A stretch of DNA of 64,000 nucleotides from Nematostella vectensis (Eukaryota; Cnidaria; Anthozoa; Actiniaria; Edwardsiidae), in assembly GCF_932526225.1 (NCBI RefSeq), contig NC_064042.1, positions 1,099,001-1,163,000 of the forward strand. The letters run 5' to 3'. The position numbers and the translations under genes are program-made. The stretch's first letter is position 1; every line of letters begins with the position of its first letter. A model generated the notes under the pieces. That model made no database searches. It worked only from the letters and a program-made list of their open reading frames with translations, and had not been told where the DNA came from. Positions 1-10,074 of this stretch are shown in pieces.

Positions 1-50
1 CTGACTGACTGACCGAACAGCCACCTGACTGACTGGCTGACTGACGCACT
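1..50. repeat. CTGA-type short tandem repeat at window edge
   Basis: The first 50 bases are a degenerate run of CTGA/CTGACTGG tetramers. It may continue outside the window. No gene is seen here. Confidence 0.6.
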
Positions 51-89
51 CACATTCAGAGAGACAAGAGCCTTAAGGCAGGTTTCCAT

Positions 90-330
90 ATGAGTGCACC
101 GATTGCAATACGATCGCAGACGATTGTGTACGATTATATGGAAACTCACCCAGCGATTGTGTACGATTATATGGTACCTTGCGCAGTCATCGTGTGCGAT
201 CATATGGAACTCACTCTGCGATCGTGTACGGTTATATGGAACCTCGCCCAGTCATCGTGTTTGATCATATGAAACTTACCCGACCGAAATGCGATCATAT
301 GGACAAATTAGCTGCGACCGCGTGTGATGA
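90..330. repeat. Degenerate ~35-bp minisatellite (GATCATATGG core)
   Basis: About six diverged units share a core like GCGATCATATGGAACTCACC, alternating with GTGTACGATTATATGG variants. The open frames across it encode repeated HMExxxxIVYDYM-type peptides and arise from the repetition. Sequence from 330 to 900 holds nothing recognisable. Confidence 0.6.
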
Positions 331-924
331 GTGCGATCACATGGAAACCAGTCTTTATAACCTTATCAAGCTTTTTTCTGTGTATCGCTGCACTGGCCGT
401 AACAGGCCTCGAAACACTGGGGAGAGGGAGGGACCGCCACGCTCCCTCTGGACATTTATTTATAATTTTAGAAAAATGGGGTGGACTAACCCCTCCCCCG
501 CCCGCCCCACGACGTTACGGCCCTTTTCAAGGCTTATCTCTGTGAGGAACCCTGCTTTTAAGGACATTCGAAATTCGCTTAGGAAGAGAGGATACCTCAA
601 ATAAGGTTAACCTCATATTCAGTGAGAATAGTTGGATTTGATAAGGTTCAGAACATCTAGTATGAAAATAGGGTCTTACGTAAACGAACATTCATGCACG
701 ATAATCTTGTTATACTATTTTTACTTTTATTTAGTACTCACAGCACATAGAGTGTAAAAATAAATTAATGAACGTGAACGAAGTCACGTTGAATGGTCAT
801 AATCATAAGGCTAGCGCGTCCATTTTCAAATAGGGAGGCATGCAATTATATGAAAATATTCAAGAATACAATAATATTCAAGAAGGCTAAAGTATGACTT
901 TTGGAGGGTACATAGGTCACAATT

Positions 925-1150
925 TCATCGTAATAAGAAGCTCACCAAGCCCCGTGTTAACACTGATAGATTTCTCAACGCCTTTGCTAATCGGCTTGCA
1001 TTCAGATATAATCTAGCCTTAGCAAGTGAGCCTTAAAGTTGTAACTGCAAGTTGTCTGTTTTTGTATTTCTGTACTTGTAAAGTAGTGTGTAAAGTAAAG
1101 CGCTCCTAGAAATGTATTTTTTCTAGTAAGAATAAAGATTATTATTATTA
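925..1150 (+). mobile_element. Degraded non-LTR retrotransposon 3' end
   Basis: A short open stretch ending in TAA at about 1035 reads like the C-terminal tail of a non-LTR reverse transcriptase (LTKPRVNTDRFLNAFANRL). It is followed by an AT-rich 3' region with an AATAAA signal (about 1131) and an ATT triplet tail to 1150. That layout of coding tail, short UTR and simple repeat is typical of CR1/L2-like elements. Only the 3' end remains and the family is inferred. Confidence 0.4.
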
Positions 1151-1312
1151 GTTTTTGCATATTCAAATATTTTCATTTATATTTTCACATTTCAATTCAA
1201 CTTATTTTGCTTAGGTCTATCGGAAAATCGCGGAAATAAATTGACCTGGTTTTTACGAAATATAGCAGATAGCATTATATGTGAATAGTTTCAAGAAAAA
1301 ACGGTATTCTTA

Positions 1313-1540
1313 AAATCACGAAATTTTGACGTCACGATTGAGCCTAATAAGGTAGATAATTGAATTAATGCTTCAACAATATTAACTCATAACAAATTAT
1401 TCTCCAAAGAAGAGGACATCTGTTGTGCTAGTCCGCGTAACGCCTCTGTTTTCATTTATTATTCCTAAGTATTCTTCATATTTTTACTCAAGCTATCTAG
1501 AATGCGATGTTGACAAAGTGCATAACTGACTAGCTGGATC
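1313..1540 (+). repeat. Dispersed repeat, copy 1 (pairs with 9118-9370)
   Basis: About 230 bases, starting near TTAAAATCACG and ending near GACTAGCTGG, recur in the same orientation at 9118-9370 with moderate divergence. The shared landmarks include TAATAAGGTAGATAATTG, TTATTCTCC and TCTTCATATTTTTACTCAAG. It has no coding potential. It is probably a non-autonomous element of unknown class. GC-rich unique sequence follows (1541-1745). Confidence 0.65.
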
Positions 1541-1745
1541 TTTATAGCGGAGCCAGCGCGGCCGTAGGTCGCGCGCGGAGCTCCATAGGTATAGAAATAT
1601 GGTATAACTATGAGACTTGGTTTTGTGGTCATTGCGCGGGTACCCTGTGGTGTCACTCGCCAGTCAGTCAGCCGCGCAACTCCCAGGCCCCACTCGGCCC
1701 CGTAATGGCGGCTAAATACAAGCACGGAGCAAGGGAAAAGGTTCT

Positions 1746-2740
1746 TGTCATGCGATGATTATTTCTTTTTGCCTCAAATTTTGTGACTTAAGGATAAAGT
1801 CAACTAGAGAAGATCAACTGACATTCATTCACGCCAAGATTTATGTAAGGATATGTCTGGTTTTAGCTAGTAAATTTAAAAGCGAACACAACCACAAGAA
1901 AGCGACAAAAATGATGCAAGGTGAGTTTCGGACGACGATTTGTATTGTCTTAAGGATATGACAGTTATTGGGCTTTTTGTTGTCCTTTTTGTTTGCTTTG
2001 AGAATGCGAGTACTTAACTTAGTAATCAAATTATTTGAGCATAACTCCTTTTGTTTTGACATTCTTTGTTCTATCTATGTTCTTGATTGTGTTGAAATAT
2101 TTCATAAAGGCTAACCAATATCGTGTTGCATTTGTCATATACTGCTAAAGAAGACCCTTTCTTGTCTTTATATCCTGTGCTCTTAGTCCTAAGAAGATAC
2201 ATATCCTTAGAAGATACAGCAACTTTTAAAACTTACAAGAGAAATTTTCCTTACCGAGTATAAAAAAATCAACCCCTATTGCCAATATGTATTGTTGTTA
2301 TTGTCTGCATCTTGCATCTCATGTGTTTATTTTTTTTTCAAATAGTTGTGGAAATTAGTCAGATTATAAATGTCTTGATGAAAATATTGTTTTGAAAGAA
2401 ATGTCACTCTTTTATGAACCAGGGACTAAGATGAATGCTAAAGACTGGAAGACATTAGAATTGAAAACCATGTCTTGAAAGATAACAGTAGGGAGTTATT
2501 ATTCACTAGTCATTTGATACCCCCACACCCATGGTCTCAGGAAAGGGTGGGGGATTAGACGTTAATAGAAGCCTGTTTCCAAGTTAAGAGTAAAAAACAG
2601 TCAATACCACCACCCCCTTGAAATATTCTGGTTAAAAAGTAATATAAAATCCCACATTACCCCTGACTTCCCCAGGACCATAAGGGAGGGGGCTCAAATA
2701 ACTAGGGCATTACCACATGATTTAGCAGTACACACTCAAT
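1746..2740. other. AT-rich non-coding stretch
   Basis: I see no gene, RNA or clear repeat in this stretch. Short open frames here lack splice signals, codon bias or recognisable protein content. Confidence 0.5.
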
Positions 2741-4060
2741 AGGTTTTTTAGAACAAGATACTTATATTATAGTAAACTAAAAACAAACTTTTGCTTTTTA
2801 AATAATAAATCTGTAAAGAAAACAGTTTTCTATCAACCTAAAGATAATGGGAAAGGGGATATTTTAGGAAAGTACTGAATATAATTATCACATTATTGTT
2901 ATTTTATTTTATTTTGAAACATTTAAAAAAGAGTAATATTTCTTCCTTTTCCTTGTTGACTATTTTTATGCAATTGATGCTCTTTGCTATTTCCCCTTTA
3001 CACCAAAAATAAATTAATGAACAGATTTGATTTTTGAATTAGAAATTTTCATTTAGTACTTTCACTTATATCTTCTTTTTAGGATTTCCTTTTTAATTCT
3101 CTTTCCCATTACATTTATTTTAGAGGTTTATATTTATTTCATTGGAATGGTTGGATCCAGGGTTTCTAAAAACACCAAAATATAATGCATTACTGGATGT
3201 ATATTTGTAGATATTAATTCCCATGGGGATGGGAAATCACCTCTAAAAATGGTAGATTAAAACTTCAGTATTGCATCTTATCTAAAATTGTGTCTAACGC
3301 TATATTCTATCTTTGAAATCCTGTTTCATCCATTACTTGTTCTTTGCAAAGACAAAGCTTGTCAGAATGTAGGTTTACAAATGTTTATTAATGGAATTTT
3401 TATTAAGGGGAAGGGTTTTTTGGGGCAAGATACTTAAACTTTATAACACTAGCAACAACCTTGTTCTTTTTCAATAATAGAATTCTGTTCACATAGCTTG
3501 GATAGCATAGACATGGCCTCTTTAGAGGCCTGTGGTGGTGAAAGGGTTAAGATGATGGGAAAGGGGAAATGTCAAGAAATGCTCAATCAAATTATTTTTA
3601 TTACTGTTATATTTTTTTTCAACAAACCTTTCAAGTTGAGTCAATTCCCTTTATATCTCCTTTCCCGTCAACTATTTTTTGTCAATCGATATTCTTTGCT
3701 TCCTCTCTACCCCAAACATAGATCAATGAAAGGCTTTGGTTTAAAATTAGAAGTCACCAACAACAAGGCCACTATATGGTTAAGAGTGGGTGCACCAATA
3801 TGTAATGCATGAAAGGAGATATATTTTTGGATTTTAATTTCCAGACATTTTTCTGCAATATTCGGTTTAATAAAGGAGAGAATCGCCACTAAATCAATAC
3901 ATAAAAATCACAGTATGGCATCTAAACAGTCTAAATATATTATTTTAAATCTGTGGAATGCTGTTACATCCATGACATATTCTGCACAAGGGCAAAGCTT
4001 GTCGGAGTATTGTTTTGATTAAAAAAAATATTCATAATGGAACTTTATGATGGGACATAA
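2740..4060. repeat. Ancient tandem duplication, ~680-bp units
   Basis: Two adjacent diverged units can be aligned by eye. GATAATGGGAAAGGGGATAT near 2845 matches GATGATGGGAAAGGGGAAAT near 3551. The run from the CTTTGC..CCCC block to 'GACAAAGCTTGTC' near 3350 matches 'GGGCAAAGCTTGTCGG' near 3992. No protein-coding content is evident; the 104-codon open frame at 3498-3812 lies in one unit and is not conserved in the other. Sequence from 4060 to 4590 is unremarkable. Confidence 0.5.
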
Positions 4061-4593
4061 GAATTTACCATTAGACTCTTGACAGCCATATTCACACCAG
4101 GAATTGTGTTTGTTAACTTTGATATACTGCATAATTTAAATTATTGAATAAGGCCTGGATCCATTTGGTTGGTACAATAAATAAATCTCAGTAAAGAGCA
4201 GGATCCTAGATCCCCCAAAAATACCTCAATCAGTCAACACAGAAGGTGTTCAATGCTGGCTCCGCTTTTAGGCAGTGCCTAAATCTATATATTTTTTTAT
4301 ATTTTCCTATCTATCCATACCTGTCAACCTCCGAAAATGTCAAGGCTTAAGAATTTTTTGGGGGGAGAGGTGGGGAATATTATTTGTTTTGGGGGGAGGG
4401 GTAGGTTTAACCTTGCAGGCGTTTGTTGTATAGAAAGCTCTCACGAACAAATCCACTTATAGATCTCACGAGGGTGTTAGATTAATTGTGTTACACGAGG
4501 GAATTATTGTTTCAAATATTTTTATAGAAAATAGGCAAAAATGACGACTTTCTGTAGAATAATTTTTCTGAAGCGATAAAAATGTGTCTAGAA

Positions 4594-4639
4594 TAACAAT
4601 AACAATAATAATAATAATAATAATAATAACAACAACAAC

Positions 4640-4685
<46 letters not shown>

Positions 4686-4690
4686 TTATA
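4594..4690. repeat. TAA/CAA trinucleotide microsatellite
   Basis: An almost uninterrupted run of AAT/AAC triplets. It lies at the 3' side of the minus-strand RT element, and a second short TAA run is at 4769-4790. It may be the element's simple-sequence tail or a target-site microsatellite. Confidence 0.85.
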
Positions 4691-5012
4691 AAATTGATAA
4701 CAATAAGATTTAACAATAAGAGTTTAAAATAGTAAAAAATAGTAATATAACAATAGTATATAATAAAACTATAATAATAATAATAATAATTTTTTTTTAA
4801 TCTTTATTAACAATAATTATAAAATCTAATAATCTATGTACAATTCTCTACAATCACATTTTTTTAATTAAAAATTTTTGGTTAAAGACTGGTGAATTCA
4901 ATAATAATGATAACAATGTGTAAAAATAATTTAAAAGCAAAAAACTAATTCTAAAAGTATGGAGTGTTAAAATATCGAAAAAACTAAAAACTATAAAGTA
5001 CATTAATCTTAT

Positions 5013-8000
5013 TCAACCCGAGCTTTCAGAGTTGGCAATTTTAAAGTCAATGTTCTTCAAACCGAATCTGTAATTTCTTGCCCTTGACCCTCTGAGGCAG
5101 ACAAGCGCAGAACGGAGAAGGGCGAAGGAGACTCTGGCCCTTATAAAGCTTATAGCGTCACTATATCGTTCCCCCTTCTTAACAGCTAGCAGCTCGGCGA
5201 GGCGACTGTGAAAACGCAGACATTCTTTACCCATCCCACCAGTGCTTGTAAATACTAAAGGCGTAAAGGTTCCTTGTTCAACTTCGAGAACTCTTCGCGA
5301 GTATAATCTTTTCTTCTAGTTCTCATGATTGCGATAAATCTGGTGTAGTTCTAAGTCCCTATAAGAGCCAGCATTAGGGTGACAGACCCTGACATCAAAG
5401 AACGCTGCTCTTTGTGGTTCCCAGAAACCCCGCGCGTGTATATCTAGTCTTGCATCTGGGGCAGTATTAGATCCCCTTCCGAGTCGTTCCCCTGTGATAT
5501 CTTGCAGGACAGGCTCGATCTTTACATCATTGCAGACCATATCAAGAAGATCCGCTTCCAGATCCCTTAATTCGTTATGGCGCTGGGAAATGAATCCTCC
5601 TCGCTTACAGATCATCGCATGATTTACTGTGAACTTGTCCCCGCACATGCAAGTAGTGGGGATATCGTTTATAGGCCAATCATAGCGTAGTTTGATGGCA
5701 TCGCGAAATTCCCCCTTGTTTAGGTTGTAGCCCATCTCACGGAGGGGGAGCACTGTGAGCCACACTGAAGATCCCTTTTCTGCGGCAAGAGCTAGTGCGC
5801 GGTGGATGTTCCGCGGAGCCTCGTCCCTAATGCCATCTGCTCTCTCCTTAAGTACCTCAGCCCTCTCGCTTTTTACAGCTTGCTGTAGTGACTTCACAAC
5901 AGAATCGTCAGGCAACTGATGACTTTGAACTACTATCTGTTGGACAAGTGGGGCGGTAGCTTTAACAGAAGATGATAGCTCTATATCTGCTTCAAGACAT
6001 GGATTTGTCATGCTTAGACCCCCTAGACGGACGGGTAGTGCAAGAACGTCTCTCTCAAGCGGACTGCACCTATGGTCAGTGATTGCGGGAATGAGTACAT
6101 TCGATATCGCGTTCTCAAGCGGCTCCAGTAAATCCTGAATGTCTGACAGAGTCCTTAGAAAGTAAGTATAGCGATGTTTCAGGCCGAAGGTATATGCAGC
6201 ATTGCATGCCTGTGGTTGCGAGAGGGTAAACTCTGCTAGCTTTGTAACCTCGCCTACCTATTTGTCCACTTTTTCATTGACGTATTCTTCTAGATAATCC
6301 CGTGATCCTATAAATGCACCGAGATGTTTTTGTCCCTGCACTGTCACATTGACAGCCGTACCACTGAATACTTCCCTGGCACTTGCCTCCTTATCAGCCT
6401 TCGAGATGATCCAACACTTTTTGGCGTTCGGGAAATACCCAAAGCTCGGGCCAAGGGTGTTAATGTTATCCCACCACTTCTTTATTTCCAGTATAGAGCC
6501 GGCTCCGCAGGCATCATCGGCAAACCAGCACTGTTTGGTACTGGATGCCGCCTGAGAACTTGTGATCAGCGGTTGCATGCTTAAAGCGTAGGTGGCCATA
6601 GCAAGCGGGTCGCCTTGCGTTGTACCTTCGGCAGAAATTATCTCTTTGCCTCCAGTGATAAACAAGCGCGCCGAATTCCTGTAAGTATTGATGGCGTAGA
6701 TTGCTATTATCGGAAGTGCAGTTGCTCTATTGAGCACATTAAATGCGTTGGAAGCATCGATAAGAATGACAGCGTCGGTGTCGTCCGCTTCAAAGATGGT
6801 GCGCATTCCGTGTATAGCGGCTTCGCTTCCAGAGTTCTGACCAGCGCACAATTGGAGAGAGCTACTTGCATCGACCACGTCTCCCTTAGCAACGTTCATA
6901 ACACACTTTCCAATGATCCTTCGCACCACCTCGCCAGCCCCAATGGGTCTCGGCGCACCTTCGCCTTTATCAAGGGGGATCAAACGACTAGCAACCAGTG
7001 GCTCTATTGTTTCGGGGTCGAAATATTTCGTACATAGTGACTTAGTCATTGCATCGCACAGTTTTGTGGCGGATCGCTTAAATGACTTACAAGCCAGAAT
7101 ACGCCTGAAGCCGTTAGCATCAACTCCACAAGGCCCCCCTGATCCCTTTGTTCCCAGCGCTGCTTGCCTGACCATCTCCCCATTAATCTCTGAGTAAACT
7201 GATTCTTGCACCTCATCGTCAATTGGACTGAAAAGAAGCGAGCCCAACTTTGCAGGCTGTGGATCCGGATGTTTCGCTTTAAATTGGTCCATGAGGTCAT
7301 CCGTAAGATCCAGCACTCCCCCTGTTGATGTTTCTCCGAGAAAGCGAAGAGCCGAATTGATCTGACCTTCGAGTACTAGCTTTGCAAAGACTTTTGACCT
7401 TTCGGGTGAATCTGATGTTTTAAGCTTTCCAATACGCCCTTGAAGAATTTTACCTTCACGCAGTAGCTTGCAAATTTCGCCTGCCTTCCAAAGCGCAAGA
7501 CGCTTTGAGAGAGCTTCCTGATGGTCCTTTGCTTTTGACTTAGGGCTTGGCTTTTAGAGGGCTACGGCCAAGAAAACAAAAGCTGCCTTTAGCGACACAT
7601 GATGGTTTTCAGAGCCGGCATTCCAATCATTGATATGCGAGGTGACTTGATCAATAAACTCCCTTCCAATTTTTCCATACGGCACCAGAAATACGTTCTT
7701 TTTCCACGTAACGATCTCATTGTACGCGTCTGTAACGACCGAAGTCGGTATAACTATTGCACTCCCACCATTCCTCGTGTTCCAGGTGATCATAGATGGC
7801 TTGTTTACAACATTATGCTCTGGTAAACACCCCGGTGCACTCCCATTGTCTTGCTCGTTCTACTCCGTCTGCCCTGAATATTGTACCTCTCGCGGGATTT
7901 CTGAATTGTTATCAATAGCGCTGGATATATGCAAATCATTTCTTGTTGGCTGTTGAGAATTAGCATGTTCCGATTCATCGCTTTCTGACGCTTGCTTATC

Positions 8001-8402
8001 GATATTCGATAAATCTTTGTTGAAAAAATTATTAGTATTAGGGGCAAGCTGGGTTCCACTTTCAATGATAGATTCCTGAATTTCAGTTGTTGTTGAATTA
8101 CTCGAAGAGATGTCAATTGACCGTTCCTGATTTTTCTCTAGTCTTGACGCCTGGTCCCGTAAATTTTGCGCTTTTAAACCAAGATGTTCGTACCCTTTCG
8201 CGTTCCATAGATCCTTCATAACCTCTATGTATCCCTTTTTTCTGCCGTTCTCATTTACCGGCGCTCTGTCCGATGATGTTAGCTCCTGGGCCTTTCTTTT
8301 ACATTCGAGGACGTCCACATTCATTTTATCTGTCCACTTAACCTTTGCTTTTCTTGACATCTTAGTTGCAGCACTCTTCTCACCACGCGACTCGTCCGCC
8401 AT
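5013..8402 (-). pseudogene. Reverse transcriptase/endonuclease polyprotein with four in-frame stops
   Basis: One frame runs 1,130 codons from ATG at 8402 to TGA at 5013-5015, with internal stops at 7860-7862 (TAG), 7554-7556 (TAA), 6258-6260 (TAG) and 5316-5318 (TAG). No frameshift is needed. Residues about 20-60 resemble a SANT/Myb-like DNA-binding segment (KVKWTDKMNVDVLECKRKA). The RT core lies at about 450-720, with motif [10 protein letters not shown] (Asp near 549), the [12 protein letters not shown] block and the catalytic FADD (near 628). A CxCGxxFxxxHxxxC knuckle is near 918-932. It is followed by a PD..D/FFDVRV pattern (about 982-1006) that fits a restriction-like endonuclease. The stop at 6258 falls where KVDK-W-V would be expected, suggesting TGG to TAG. 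The protein is non-functional as encoded unless stops are read through. The R2-like label rests on domain order, not on an alignment. Confidence 0.8.
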
Positions 8403-8570
8403 TCCCGAACTATTTTTCGTATGGCGATAGCAGAGCTAGAGGGGGCTAAGACCACTGAATGCTCGCATGTCCTCGTGCGAATGCATATTAGACTTTTCTT
8501 TTCCTTTTTATCCGTTCATATAAAAACATTAACATTCAATACCATGAAACAAACAATTTTCATCTAGGGT

Positions 8571-9015
8571 AAAGTAGAAAAACCATCAAATACATCGCAA
8601 AACATAATACTGTGCGCCATTCAAGCATTCTGACTAGTTTCTAGGCGTTCTCAGAACTAAATCATCTATATGTTCTGGTATTTAAGGGGAAATTAAGCAT
8701 TTTAGGTCCTCGTTTTGACGCATCCGATATCTTCTGGTTCGTTACGGCCTTTTTCACCTGCACCAATTCCAATAGGGGATTTATTCCAAAAGTGTTGGGT
8801 AGATTTGGCAAGTAAAATTTCCATCGAAGATTGCAATAAAGATCTTTAATTTTAGTAAAGTGGTTCTACTGAATGTGTGTTATGTGTGAAATTTTATAAA
8901 TTCACCATTGATTTTTCGCCTAGGATGTGCTAACACAATGAAGCCCTGTATACGCATTTTGCTAGTTGCTTTGTTGCTATGGAAACATGCAAGTCGCGAG
9001 GACTGTAGTAGTGAC
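8571..9015 (+). repeat. Tandem duplication, copy 1 (with signal-peptide exon)
   Basis: About 440 bases, from AAACCATCAAATACAT through the signal-peptide exon, recur at 9649-10074 with roughly 95% identity by eye and one indel near 8845/9902. The copies are direct and about 1.07 kb apart. The spacer contains the dispersed repeat at 9118-9370 and a short unique stretch. Confidence 0.85.
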
Positions 9016-9141
9016 ATCTTCACGCTAGGCTACAAATTAGACGGTCACGTGGTCGAGACCAGGATCACAACCAAAAACAATTGTCCGACCGAATTGTCGT
9101 CTCAGCAATGTCTGTTAAAATCACGCATTTTTTTACATTAA
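8938..9141 (+). pseudogene. Signal-peptide exon, copy 1, with partial apple/PAN-like sequence
   Basis: ATG at 8938 starts a typical signal peptide (MKPCIRILLVALLLWKHAS). It is followed by about 40 residues with spaced cysteines (EDCSSD, LDGHVVET, NNCP, QQCLL) that weakly resemble the start of a PAN/apple domain. The frame then runs into the dispersed repeat at about 9118 and stops at 9139. This appears to be the truncated ancestral 5' end of the discoidin gene downstream; the PAN call is tentative. No convincing donor site is visible before the repeat. Confidence 0.45.
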
Positions 9142-9370
9142 GATTAAGTTTAATAAGGTAGATAATTGGAATAATGCTTTTATATAAACAACAATAGTAA
9201 CTCATAACCAATTATTCTCCGAACAAGTGGACGTTGTTGTGCTAGGCCGCACAACGCCTCTGTTTTCATTCATAATGTACAGGCTTATTCCTAAGTATTC
9301 TTCATATTTTTACTCAAGCTATCTTAAATGCGATATTGACAAAGTTCATGACGGACTAGCTGGGTCTCTT
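9118..9370 (+). repeat. Dispersed repeat, copy 2 (pairs with 1313-1540)
   Basis: Same sequence and orientation as the repeat at 1313-1540. It interrupts the open frame of the first signal-peptide exon, so it was probably inserted after that exon existed. Confidence 0.65.
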
Positions 9371-9648
9371 GGTCTCTGTCGTCTTCATATTTTTTAAAAG
9401 GCAAGTCATTTTCCTATCTATCCAACACTTACTTAAGTTACTTAAAATGAGAGTCCTATTCAGTAGGTTGTCAAAAGCTAAGATGGTAGGAAATGCTTTT
9501 AAAAAATGTTAAAAATACTCACACTCTGTTTATTAAACGGTTTATCGGACAGAAATACATTTCTTTGAAATGTGATTTTTTTAACAAGAAAGCAACCTGC
9601 CACACTTTTGAAGTTGAGAAATGTGGCTAGAATAATAAAGGAGAAAAA

Positions 9649-10074
9649 CCATCAAATACATAGCAAAACATAATACTGTGCGCCATTCAAGCATTCTGAC
9701 TAGTTTCTAGGCGTTCTCAGAACAAAATTATCTATATGTTCTGATATTTAAGGGGAAATTAAGCATTTTAGGTCCTCGTTTTGACGCATCCGATATCTTC
9801 TGGTTCGTTACGGCCTTTGTCACCTGCACCAATTCCAATAGGGGATTTATTTCAAAAGTGTTGGGTAGATTTGTCAAGTAAAGTTTTCATCGAAGATTGC
9901 AATATTTAATTCTAGGCCTGTGGTTCTACTGGATGTGTGTTATGTGTGAAATTTTATAAATTCACCATTGATTTTTCGCCTAGGATGTGCTAACACAATG
10001 AAGCCCTGTATACGCATTTTGCTTGTTGCTTTGTTGCTATGGAAACATGCAAGTGGCGAGGACTGCAGCAGTGA
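9649..10074 (+). repeat. Tandem duplication, copy 2
   Basis: Second copy of the 8571-9015 block, including the promoter-proximal region and the signal-peptide exon. It ends at the left arm of the inverted repeat at 10071, so homology stops exactly where that hairpin starts. Confidence 0.85.

Larger units (their letters stand above)
4594..8450 (-). mobile_element. R2-like non-LTR retroelement, near full length
   Basis: The element contains a single large reading frame (8402 to 5013), an AT-rich 3' region (5012 to about 4800) and a triplet-repeat tail. It has an N-terminal SANT/Myb-like stretch, an RT core, a CCHC-like knuckle and an endonuclease-like tail, and no AP-endonuclease domain at the N terminus. 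That order is known for R2/NeSL/Hero-type elements that insert with a restriction-like endonuclease. The exact ends and any target duplication could not be fixed by eye. Confidence 0.7.

Noticed and set aside
6324-7197. Plus-strand open frames opposite the RT core
   Set aside because: They lie antisense to a recognisable RT and mirror its codon structure.
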